Shown piece after piece: positions 1 through 5,069 of a DNA stretch of 5,069 nt (its first letter is position 1; the number at the start of each line of letters is the position of its first letter). The stretch lies in assembly GCA_964541615.1 (NCBI GenBank), contig CAZIRA010000164.1, forward strand, positions 1 to 5,069, in the 5' to 3' direction. This DNA comes from UPXZ01 sp964541615 (GTDB lineage: Bacteria > Bacteroidota > Bacteroidia > Bacteroidales > Paludibacteraceae). Both the position numbers and the translations under genes were made by a program. The notes beneath the pieces were generated by a model that saw only the letters and a list, made by a program, of their open reading frames with translations, was not told where the DNA came from and did not search any database.

Positions 1-888
1 ATCCGCCAGCTGCACCGCATTTACGACGATATGAACGATGCGCTGATTTACTCGGAAAGTTTCTTCAATATCCTGGAAGCTGATCATGAAATGGAGAAAA
101 GCGGCAGCTACATTCCCGGCGATTTGTATGGCAAACTGGAACTGAGAAACGTAAGTTTTACCTATCCAAACGGGAATCAGGCGCTTCAAAATGTGAGTTT
201 CACGGTTCAACCGAATAAAATCACGGCGCTTGTAGGGCTGAGCGGTGCGGGAAAAAGTACGGTGGTGAATCTGCTGGATAAATTCTACGAACCCACGCAA
301 GGACAGATATTTATCGACGGTGTTGATCTCCGCGAGTACGATACCGGTTATCTGCGTCAAAATATCGGATTGGTTTTGCAGAAAAATCACATATTCAGAG
401 GCTCCATTGCAGAAAATATTCTCTACGGAAATATCGAAGCTACGATGGATGATGTGATTGATGCCGCCAAAAAAGCCTATATTCACGAGCAGATTCTGGA
501 ATTGCCAAACGGATACAACTCGGAAGCGGCACAACTTTCTGGTGGTCAGCAGCAGCGAATAGCCATTGCACGGATGTTTATCAAAAATCCGCCGATAATT
601 TTCCTGGACGAGCCTACTGCCAATTTGGATGCCATTGCCACCGAACAGGTAAAGAAAAGCCTGGATGCGATAAAAATGAACCGAACGGTGATCATTATTT
701 CGCACAGCATTTCGCAGATTATTGATGCCGAACACATTGTAGTGCTGGAAAGAGGGAAACTGGTAGAAGACGGCACACACGATGATTTACTGAAGCAAAA
801 AGGGGAATATTACAATATCTTCAATGCTATGGCAAGCAGTTTGAATATTGAGAAAATAATGAAAAGCCCCCTGAATACAGACCCCTAG
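1..888 (+). CDS. ABC exporter half-transporter, C-terminal part (nucleotide-binding domain), 5'-truncated
   Basis: The reading frame is open from base 1 (IRQLHRIYDD, then M at base 31), so the gene starts outside the window and the membrane domain is missing apart from its last linker helix. What remains, 295 residues, is a complete ATPase domain. Counting from the M at base 31: A-loop Tyr45 (FTYPNG), Walker A GLSGAGKST at 69-77, Q-loop Gln117, signature LSGGQ at 169-173, Walker B IIFLDE at 189-194, D-loop NLD at 198-200 and H-loop His225. All catalytic residues are present, so the domain should hydrolyse ATP. The linker-then-NBD order and family resemblance indicate a type IV (MsbA/Sav1866-like) exporter in the inner membrane that works as a dimer; the substrate cannot be told. 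Between GYN and the signature there are only five residues (SEAAQ) where exporters usually carry TEVGERG plus two, so the X-loop is short. The last residues (SPLNTDP) come from a repeat-like sequence. The following glycosyltransferase is on the same strand, but a functional link is only inferred. Confidence 0.95.
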   Translation: MRQLHRIYDDMNDALIYSESFFNILEADHEMEKSGSYIPGDLYGKLELRNVSFTYPNGNQALQNVSFTVQPNKITALVGLSGAGKSTVVNLLDKFYEPTQGQIFIDGVDLREYDTGYLRQNIGLVLQKNHIFRGSIAENILYGNIEATMDDVIDAAKKAYIHEQILELPNGYNSEAAQLSGGQQQRIAIARMFIKNPPIIFLDEPTANLDAIATEQVKKSLDAIKMNRTVIIISHSISQIIDAEHIVVLERGKLVEDGTHDDLLKQKGEYYNIFNAMASSLNIEKIMKSPLNTDP

Positions 889-904
889 CCTCTTAATGGG
901 GAAT
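878..904. repeat. C/G-rich palindromic repeat, left copy of an inverted pair
   Basis: The core 881-904 aligns with the reverse complement of 1000-1024 at about 20 of 24 positions with one single-base gap. CCCC at 882-885 can pair with GGGG at 898-901. The copy contains the TAG stop of the ABC gene (886-888). It resembles a REP-like dispersed palindrome; the genome-wide copy number is unknown from this window. Confidence 0.5.
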
Positions 905-912
905 TCAGAGAG

Positions 913-933
913 TGAGACACGAGAACAGTCTCA
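913..933. terminator. Hairpin between the ABC gene and the glycosyltransferase, possible weak terminator
   Basis: TGAGAC (913-918) and GTCTCA (928-933) form a perfect 6-bp stem around a 9-base loop, with a possible G-U pair added at the base. No convincing T-run follows (the next bases are TAAATTTG), so it is a poor intrinsic terminator. It may instead be an operator or an mRNA structure, since it lies directly against the candidate -7 box of the next gene. Confidence 0.3.
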
Positions 934-941
934 TAAATTTG
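934..941 (+). promoter_or_regulatory. Candidate Bacteroidota -7 box for the glycosyltransferase
   Basis: TAAATTTG is a full match to the Bacteroidota -7 consensus TAnnTTTG and lies 30 bases before the ATG at 972, a normal distance. No TTG is found about 20 bases upstream (911-913 reads AGT), so the -33 half is missing or weak. If used, transcription would start near 948, leaving a leader of about 24 bases. Confidence 0.4.
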
Positions 942-971
942 GGAATAATGTGATAAAGAGAATCTAACAAA

Positions 972-2126
972 ATGAGTAAAAATCTGACTGTACAGCAATA
1001 TTCCCCCTTTAGGAGGGTAGGGGGCAGTGATGGTGATTCGGTACGTAAAATCCTCATCTGCCCTCTGAATTGGGGACTTGGCCACGCTACGCGCTGTGAG
1101 CCTGTAATCCGAAGATTGGTGAGTGAAGGTCACGAAGTGGTTATTGCTGCCGACGGTTACCCGTTGAAATTTCTTCAAAAACAATTTCCACAACTTCGCA
1201 CCATCGAAAGCAAATCGTATCCGATCAGGTACTCCAAAGGCAATACGCTGGTTTGGGTAATGTTGCCCTTTATCCCCAAATTTTTCAATGGAATAGCCAA
1301 AGAGCATCGGTGGTTGAAAAATTTGCTGAAAAAAGAACATTTTGATCAGGTCATTTCAGACAACCGGTTTGGACTTTGGAATAAAAATACATACTCCACC
1401 TACATTACACATCAGGTAATGATAAAGATGCCCCGGAATTTGAAATGGTTTGAGCCGGTAACTTACAAGATTCACCGCCAGTTCATTGATCGGTACAACG
1501 AATGCTGGATTCCTGATTATGAAGCTGACGGCGGACTTTCCGGCGATCTTTCGCATAAATATCCAATTCCACCCAATGCTGAGTACATCGGCATGCTGAG
1601 CCGGTTTGATAAACTGGTGGACATAGCGCCCGACACGGAATACGAAACGATGGTAATTCTTTCCGGTGTGGAACCTCAGCGTACCATTTTTGAAGAGGCG
1701 ATGCTCGAAAAATTCAAGAATTTATCCCAGAGAACCCTGATCGTTCGGGGGAAACCGGCTCCGGAAGTCCGGGTTGAAAGAATAGGACAGGTAGATATGA
1801 TCTCCCATTTGGAGGACGAAAAATTTGCCGCTATCCTCAAAGGATGCAGGGAAATTATCTGCAGGGCAGGTTACTCTACCGTGATGGACCTGGAGGTACT
1901 CCGGGTTTTAAATAAAGCTCTGTTTTACCCCACTCCGGGGCAGACAGAACAGGAATACCTGGCTGTGTATCTGAATGAAAANNNNNNNNNNNNNNNNNNN
2001 NNNNNNNNNNNNNNNNNNNNNNNNNNNNNNNNNNNNNNNNNNNNNNNNNNNNNNNNNNNNNNNNNNNNNNNNNNNNNNNNNAAAAATCACTTTCCGGCAG
2101 TTTCAATTGAATATTCTATGTCTTAA
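972..2126 (+). CDS. GT-B glycosyltransferase, MurG/GT28-like Bacteroidota family, interrupted by a sequence gap
   Basis: Residues 26-336 before the gap are a two-domain GT-B glycosyltransferase. The N-terminal domain opens with KILICPLNWGLGHATR (26-41), whose glycine-rich loop resembles that of MurG, and has ISDNRFGLW (128-136), THQ (146-148) and LSGDLSH (189-195). The C-terminal domain has LSGVEPQRT (230-238), then RAGYSTVMD (298-306) and TPGQTEQEYLA (321-331), which match the donor-nucleotide-binding region of GT28-type enzymes. It probably moves a sugar from a nucleotide donor to a lipid or envelope acceptor in the cytoplasm; neither substrate can be read from the sequence. ATG 972 is the only good in-frame start (TGA at 951 closes the frame upstream), yet it adds about 23 residues before the family's usual beginning, part of them encoded by a C/G-rich repeat. 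Bases 1982-2081 are Ns, so roughly 30 C-terminal residues are unknown. After the gap this frame reads KNHFPAVSIEYSMS and stops at 2124-2126, but the frame across an unsized gap is unproven. Confidence 0.85.
   Translation: MSKNLTVQQYSPFRRVGGSDGDSVRKILICPLNWGLGHATRCEPVIRRLVSEGHEVVIAADGYPLKFLQKQFPQLRTIESKSYPIRYSKGNTLVWVMLPFIPKFFNGIAKEHRWLKNLLKKEHFDQVISDNRFGLWNKNTYSTYITHQVMIKMPRNLKWFEPVTYKIHRQFIDRYNECWIPDYEADGGLSGDLSHKYPIPPNAEYIGMLSRFDKLVDIAPDTEYETMVILSGVEPQRTIFEEAMLEKFKNLSQRTLIVRGKPAPEVRVERIGQVDMISHLEDEKFAAILKGCREIICRAGYSTVMDLEVLRVLNKALFYPTPGQTEQEYLAVYLNEXXXXXXXXXXXXXXXXXXXXXXXXXXXXXXXXXXKNHFPAVSIEYSMS
1000..1027. repeat. C/G-rich palindromic repeat, right copy of an inverted pair
   Basis: CCCCCT (1003-1008) pairs perfectly with AGGGGG (1019-1024) across a 10-base loop, so the copy is itself a hairpin. 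Its reverse complement aligns with 881-904. It lies inside the glycosyltransferase reading frame and encodes residues around YSPFRRVGGS of the N-terminal extension. Confidence 0.55.
1982..2081. other. Assembly gap of 100 Ns
   Basis: Exactly 100 Ns interrupt the glycosyltransferase. A round 100 is a common placeholder for a scaffold gap of unknown length, so distances and reading frame across it should not be trusted. The bases on both sides are A-rich (GAAAA before, AAAAA after). Confidence 0.97.
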
Positions 2127-3424
2127 ATTTTATCCAATGCCTGTTTGATGTCAGCGATAATGTCGTCGATGTGTTCGATTCCGACAGAAATTCGCAATAG
2201 CCCCGGAACTACTCCGGCAGCAAGTTGATCTGCAGAAGAAAGCTGTTCGTGAGTAGTGGATGCCGGGTGGATGATCAGTGTTTTTGCATCACCCACATTG
2301 GCCACGTGGCTGTAAAGTTTCAGGTTGTTGATCACGCTGTCAGCATTTTCATTACCGCCTTTCACTTTGAAAGTGAGCACGCTGCCAGGCCCTTTTGGGA
2401 AATATTTCTTAGCCAGATCGTAATATTTATTTCCTTTCAAACCCGGATAATTCACGTATTCCACTTTTGGATGAGCTTCGAGGTATTCAGCCAGTTTTCG
2501 GGTATTTTCCACATGTCTTTCCATGCGAAGTGACAGCGTTTCCAGACCTTGAATCAGCAGGAATGAGTTGAACGGGCTTACGGCTGCACCCCAGTCGCGG
2601 AGACCTTCCACACGTGCTTTGATACTGAACGCAATATTTCCGAAAGGGCCGTCAGCTCCAAATACATCCCAGAAAACAAGTCCGTGGTAGCTGTCACTTG
2701 GCTCGCTGAAACCGGGGAATTTTCCATTGCCCCAGTTGAAGTTTCCGCCATCCACTATCACGCCGCCCATCGAAGTTCCGTGACCACCAATCCATTTTGT
2801 AGCGCTTTCTACCACAATGTTTGCTCCGTGTTCAAGCGGACGGAAAAGGTATCCGCCTCCGGCAAAAGTATTGTCCACAATCAGCGGAATGTTGTGTCTG
2901 GCAGCTACCGCACCGATTGCCTCGTAGTCAGCAATGCTCAAATCCGGATTTCCGATTGCTTCGATATAAAGTGCTTTTGTTTTTTCGTCTATTAATTTCT
3001 CGAATGTTGAAGCTTCATCATCTTCTGTAAATTTTACCGTTACACCCAGGCGTTTAAACTGGTTTTTGAACTGATTGTGCGTTCCGCCATACAGGTGGGA
3101 TGAGCTTACAAAGTTGTCGCCGGCCTCTGTGATCAGATTCAGTGCAATGAACTGAGCCGACTGGCCGGAAGCTGTTGCAACAGCTGCCACACCGCCTTCA
3201 AGCGCTGCAATTCGTTTTTCAAAAGCATCTGTAGTGGGGTTCATCAGGCGGGTATAAATATTCCCGAATTTTCTAAGACCGAACAAATCGGCTCCGTGCT
3301 GCGCATCATCAAAAAGATAGGCAGTCGTTTGGTAAATAGGAACTGCACGGGCGTTGGTTGTTTTTTCCACTTCTTGTCCCGCATGTATCTGCAATGTTTC
3401 GAATTTTAATTTTTGATCTGACAT
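2123..3424 (-). CDS. metY: O-acetylhomoserine sulfhydrylase (O-acetylhomoserine aminocarboxypropyltransferase)
   Basis: This 433-residue protein belongs to the Cys/Met-metabolism PLP family. It should convert O-acetyl-L-homoserine and sulfide to L-homocysteine and acetate in the cytoplasm, the direct sulfhydrylation route to methionine. Visible residues: YTR at 57-59, which binds the PLP phosphate from the neighbouring subunit; SGQSA at 86-90; Tyr112 in LYGGT, which stacks on the cofactor; Asp184 in VDNTF, which contacts the pyridine nitrogen; the Schiff-base lysine Lys210 in SATKWIGGHG; and Arg411 in LLRISVGIE, for the substrate carboxylate. The length and the insertion FPGFSEPSDSYHGL (236-249) favour MetY over the shorter MetB/MetC/MetZ enzymes. 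The ATG at 3424 fits the usual family N-terminus. It lies 20 bases downstream of the OsmC-like gene, with which it is probably co-transcribed. The leader is A/T-rich without a Shine-Dalgarno motif. Its stop shares bases with that of the convergent glycosyltransferase. Confidence 0.95.
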   Translation of the reverse strand: MSDQKLKFETLQIHAGQEVEKTTNARAVPIYQTTAYLFDDAQHGADLFGLRKFGNIYTRLMNPTTDAFEKRIAALEGGVAAVATASGQSAQFIALNLITEAGDNFVSSSHLYGGTHNQFKNQFKRLGVTVKFTEDDEASTFEKLIDEKTKALYIEAIGNPDLSIADYEAIGAVAARHNIPLIVDNTFAGGGYLFRPLEHGANIVVESATKWIGGHGTSMGGVIVDGGNFNWGNGKFPGFSEPSDSYHGLVFWDVFGADGPFGNIAFSIKARVEGLRDWGAAVSPFNSFLLIQGLETLSLRMERHVENTRKLAEYLEAHPKVEYVNYPGLKGNKYYDLAKKYFPKGPGSVLTFKVKGGNENADSVINNLKLYSHVANVGDAKTLIIHPASTTHEQLSSADQLAAGVVPGLLRISVGIEHIDDIIADIKQALDKI

Positions 3425-3444
3425 GACTAATATTTTTATTGTAA

Positions 3445-3885
3445 TTAATTGAATAAGTAGTTGATCGGGGTTGGATTAACCAAATTGTCGTTAATCGGAC
3501 ATCTCTCTTTAACTGCTTGAATCAAAAGCTGTTCCTTTTCGGAATCTGCGTTTGTTTCCAATTTTGCATCCACGACGATTGATTTGAAACCGGCTCTTTC
3601 TTCAGAAGAAACGCCTAAAAATCTTTCAGGATTGATGTCGCCTGACACATTTATTTCCAACTTGTTAATCTGAATGTCCAGCTCTTTTGCAACCAAATTA
3701 AAGACTACATTCAGGCATCCTGCATATCCAGCCAGTAGGTATTCAACTGGATTTGGTCCTGAATCTTCGCCTCCGAGCGATTCTGGTTCATCTACTATCA
3801 GCTCGAATTTCCGAGCCGTTCCCTGATATTTTGTTAATCCAACGCTTTTGCCGTTGACTTTGAAATTTAAATCTTTTGATGACAT
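3445..3885 (-). CDS. OsmC/Ohr-family protein, probable thiol peroxidase-like
   Basis: The 146-residue protein has the OsmC fold signature: a short beta-rich N-terminus, then NPVEYLLAGYAGC (45-57) with the first conserved cysteine Cys57, and ERCPINDNL (127-135) with the second, Cys129. Both redox cysteines are present, with Glu48 near the first and Arg25 in the N-terminal strand as a possible catalytic arginine. Family members are homodimeric cytoplasmic proteins, and Ohr/OsmC proper reduce organic hydroperoxides using thiols. The PVEYLLAGYAGC form fits the broad OsmC-like group rather than classical Ohr, whose helix reads more like NPEQLFAAGYAAC, so the substrate is uncertain. The length is normal. 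It precedes metY by 20 bases on the same strand and follows cysK after 105 bases, so a role in protecting or handling thiols and sulfide during sulfur assimilation is a reasonable inference. The sequence AAAGG lies 10 bases before the ATG, a weak ribosome-binding candidate. Confidence 0.92.
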   Translation of the reverse strand: MSSKDLNFKVNGKSVGLTKYQGTARKFELIVDEPESLGGEDSGPNPVEYLLAGYAGCLNVVFNLVAKELDIQINKLEINVSGDINPERFLGVSSEERAGFKSIVVDAKLETNADSEKEQLLIQAVKERCPINDNLVNPTPINYLFN

Positions 3886-3908
3886 AATACTAATACCTTT
3901 ATTTATTA

Positions 3909-3941
3909 CGAAAATTTTTATAAGATAATCTCATGACGCAA
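3909..3941 (-). promoter_or_regulatory. Weak candidate promoter for the osmC-like/metY operon
   Basis: On the minus strand a TTG (3939-3941) is followed after 18 bases by TAAAAATTTTCG (3920 down to 3909), an imperfect match to the Bacteroidota -7 box TAnnTTTG. It lies 23 bases before the ATG at 3885, a sensible position. The -7 match is loose, so the operon might instead be read from the cysK promoter. Confidence 0.3.
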
Positions 3942-3954
3942 CAATTATTGCATC
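3935..3954 (-). terminator. Hairpin downstream of cysK, possible terminator or operator
   Basis: On the minus strand GATGCAA and TTGCGTC pair over 7 bp with one G-U pair, around a 6-base loop. It follows the cysK stop by 36 bases. There is no U-run directly after it, so termination would be weak. It also overlaps the candidate -33 TTG of the osmC-like gene and could be a regulator site instead. Confidence 0.35.
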
Positions 3955-3959
3955 ACACT

Positions 3960-3987
3960 CCACTCTCAAATCTCACTCTCCACTCTG
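3960..3987. repeat. Degenerate CACTCT repeat tract after cysK
   Basis: Three near-identical 8-mers, CCACTCTC (3960-3967), TCACTCTC (3973-3980) and CCACTCTG (3980-3987), sit just past the cysK stop. On the minus strand they read as GAGAGTGG-type units. They look like low-complexity 3'-flanking sequence; no function can be assigned. Confidence 0.55.
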
Positions 3988-3990
3988 TTC

Positions 3991-4938
3991 TTAAAGTGGG
4001 TATTCTTCAAAAGCGTAAAGCAGTGTTGATAGGTATCTTTCGCCAGTGTCGGGAAGAACGGCAACGATGTTTTTGCCTTTATTTTCCGGGAGCAAAGCTA
4101 ATTTTACAGCTGCGTAAAGAATGGCTCCGGAGGAAATTCCCACCAAAAGTCCCTCTTGCTGAGCAACTTGCCTGGAAGTAAGGATGGCTTCGTCGTTCGT
4201 GATTTGGATTATTTGATCCACTACGGAGTTGTCAAATACTTTTGGAATAAAACCGGCTCCAATGCCCTGGATTTTATGCGGCCCGGGTGTTCCTCCCGAA
4301 AGAACAGGAGAATCTGTCGGCTCCACCGCAACAACTTTTATATTAGGATTGTATTTTTTCAACGTTTTTCCAGCGCCCGTAACCGTACCGCCGGTTCCAA
4401 CTCCTGAAACTAAAATGTCGATTTTTCCGTCTGTATCTCTCCATATTTCTTCACCCGTGGTGCGTGTGTGTACTTCCGGATTTGCACCATTTTCAAATTG
4501 CTGAGGAATAAAAACGTTTCCTTTTTCAGCTGCCAATTCGTTTGCTTTCGCAATGGCGCCTTTCATTCCATCAGTACCCGGTGTCAGGACAATGTGCGCT
4601 CCAAGGGCTTTCAGCAGGTTTCTACGTTCCACGCTCATGGTTTCAGGCATGGTCAAAGTAAGTTTGTAGCCTTTCGTTGCGGCCACCATAGCCAGTCCTA
4701 TTCCTGTGTTTCCGCTTGTCGGTTCCACAATTTCTACTCCCGGCTTGAGGATTCCTTTGGCCTCAGCATCTTCAACCATAGCCAGTGCAATACGGTCTTT
4801 TACCGAACTTGCCGGATTAAACGATTCTAATTTCGCAATAATATTGGCTCCTAATCCTTTTTGAGAAGCAAAATTATTGAGTTGAAGGAGCGGCGTGTTG
4901 CCGATTAAATCTGTAATTTTTTGTGCAATCTTTGCCAT
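3991..4938 (-). CDS. cysK: Cysteine synthase A (O-acetylserine sulfhydrylase)
   Basis: The 315-residue protein is a fold-type II PLP enzyme that makes L-cysteine and acetate from O-acetyl-L-serine and sulfide, the last step of cysteine synthesis in the cytoplasm. Counting from MAKIAQ: ITDLIGNTPLL (8-18), the Schiff-base lysine Lys47 in NPASSVKDR, the substrate loop TSGNTG (74-79), the phosphate-binding loop GTGGT (181-185), Ser270 in GISSG, which contacts the pyridine nitrogen, and PDTGERYLST (296-305) near the end. PDTGERYLST and the usual CysK length separate it from cystathionine beta-synthase and threonine synthase relatives. The frame stays open up to an ATG at 5001, but those 21 extra residues lie over a strong promoter match and lack family similarity, so ATG 4938 is chosen. 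The A-rich leader (AAAATAAT before ATG) has no Shine-Dalgarno motif, as is common in Bacteroidota. It is followed 105 bases later by the OsmC-like gene on the same strand. Confidence 0.96.
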   Translation of the reverse strand: MAKIAQKITDLIGNTPLLQLNNFASQKGLGANIIAKLESFNPASSVKDRIALAMVEDAEAKGILKPGVEIVEPTSGNTGIGLAMVAATKGYKLTLTMPETMSVERRNLLKALGAHIVLTPGTDGMKGAIAKANELAAEKGNVFIPQQFENGANPEVHTRTTGEEIWRDTDGKIDILVSGVGTGGTVTGAGKTLKKYNPNIKVVAVEPTDSPVLSGGTPGPHKIQGIGAGFIPKVFDNSVVDQIIQITNDEAILTSRQVAQQEGLLVGISSGAILYAAVKLALLPENKGKNIVAVLPDTGERYLSTLLYAFEEYPL

Positions 4939-4964
4939 ATTATTTTCTGTTTTATGAATTGATG

Positions 4965-4995
4965 CAAAATTACACACACAACACAGCATCCACAA
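4965..4995 (-). promoter_or_regulatory. Bacteroidota-type promoter for cysK
   Basis: On the minus strand a -33 TTG (4993-4995) is followed after exactly 20 bases by TAATTTTG (4972 to 4965), a full match to the -7 consensus TAnnTTTG used by the Bacteroidota primary sigma factor. The ATG at 4938 lies 26 bases further on, giving a leader of about 20 bases. That is too short for a riboswitch. Confidence 0.65.
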
Positions 4996-5007
4996 TCGCA
5001 AAATCAG

Positions 5008-5021
5008 GGTATTTTCATACC
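5008..5021. promoter_or_regulatory. Small palindrome upstream of the cysK promoter
   Basis: GGTAT (5008-5012) and ATACC (5017-5021) form a perfect 5-bp inverted repeat around TTTC. It lies 12 bases upstream of the -33 element of the cysK promoter, a place where an activator could bind. A repeat this short can arise by chance. Confidence 0.25.
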
Positions 5022-5069
5022 ATGAATGTGGGATAAGAAGACCGGCCCTTTGGCTTTCTTAAGGGGGGG

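Noticed and set aside
889..971. A small gene or transposase inside the interval between the two palindromes
   Set aside because: The interval is 83 bases and holds no supportable reading frame; the ATG at 948 is followed at once by TGA.
885..1340. Open minus-strand frame of 151 codons opposite the glycosyltransferase
   Set aside because: It overlaps a well-supported gene, has no recognisable domain, and crosses both palindromes; it is an antisense shadow.
2225..3030. Plus-strand open frames opposite metY
   Set aside because: They are antisense to a complete PLP enzyme with all catalytic residues, and are cysteine- and phenylalanine-rich in the way typical of shadow frames.
3425..3444. SAM or other riboswitch before metY
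   Set aside because: Only 20 A/T-rich bases separate it from the upstream gene, and the 105-base spacer before the OsmC-like gene shows no SAM-type conserved core.
3956..3987. CACTCT units as a possible CRISPR array
   Set aside because: Units are 8 bases, imperfect and partly adjacent, with no spacers of regular length and no cas genes.
3933..4830. Several plus-strand open frames opposite cysK
   Set aside because: They are short, overlap one another in different frames, show no family motifs, and lie entirely or mostly antisense to a clear cysK.
4939..5001. Upstream in-frame ATG that would lengthen cysK by 21 residues
   Set aside because: The extension lies over the TAATTTTG/TTG promoter match and has no similarity to CysK N-termini, which start near MAKIAQKITDLIGNTPL.

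Overview
This 5.07 kb window looks like a short draft or metagenomic contig from a member of the Bacteroidota. Four things point there. The plus-strand glycosyltransferase belongs to a MurG-like GT-B family that I associate with Bacteroidota. Start codons are preceded by A/T-rich sequence rather than strong Shine-Dalgarno motifs. Good matches to the Bacteroidota promoter (TTG, about 20 bases, TAnnTTTG) lie upstream of genes. The protein families are also typical of the phylum. A run of exactly 100 Ns marks a scaffold gap, and the window begins inside a gene and ends in a run of seven Gs.

Plus-strand half (1-2126). The window opens inside an ABC exporter half-transporter; only its nucleotide-binding domain survives. 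After an 83-base intergenic stretch comes a GT-B glycosyltransferase, whose C-terminal end is lost in the N gap (1982-2081). The junction between the two genes carries an imperfect inverted pair of C/G-rich palindromes. One copy covers the stop codon of the ABC gene and the other encodes part of an odd N-terminal extension of the glycosyltransferase.

Minus-strand half (2123-4938). Read in the direction of transcription, the order is cysK (O-acetylserine sulfhydrylase), an OsmC/Ohr-family protein, then metY (O-acetylhomoserine sulfhydrylase). The first and last are PLP enzymes that put inorganic sulfide into cysteine and homocysteine. The OsmC-like protein has the two conserved cysteines of a thiol-dependent peroxidase and lies only 20 bases upstream of metY, so those two probably form an operon. 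cysK has its own good promoter; a 105-base spacer with a hairpin, a weak promoter candidate and CACTCT repeats separates it from osmC. The block is therefore a sulfide-assimilation locus with a redox-protection partner.

The two halves converge: the stop codons of the glycosyltransferase (as read after the gap) and metY share the four bases TTAA. I see no clearly new system here. The most interesting items are the palindrome pair at the ABC/glycosyltransferase junction, the similar translation-start regions of osmC and metY, and the OsmC-sulfhydrylase linkage.
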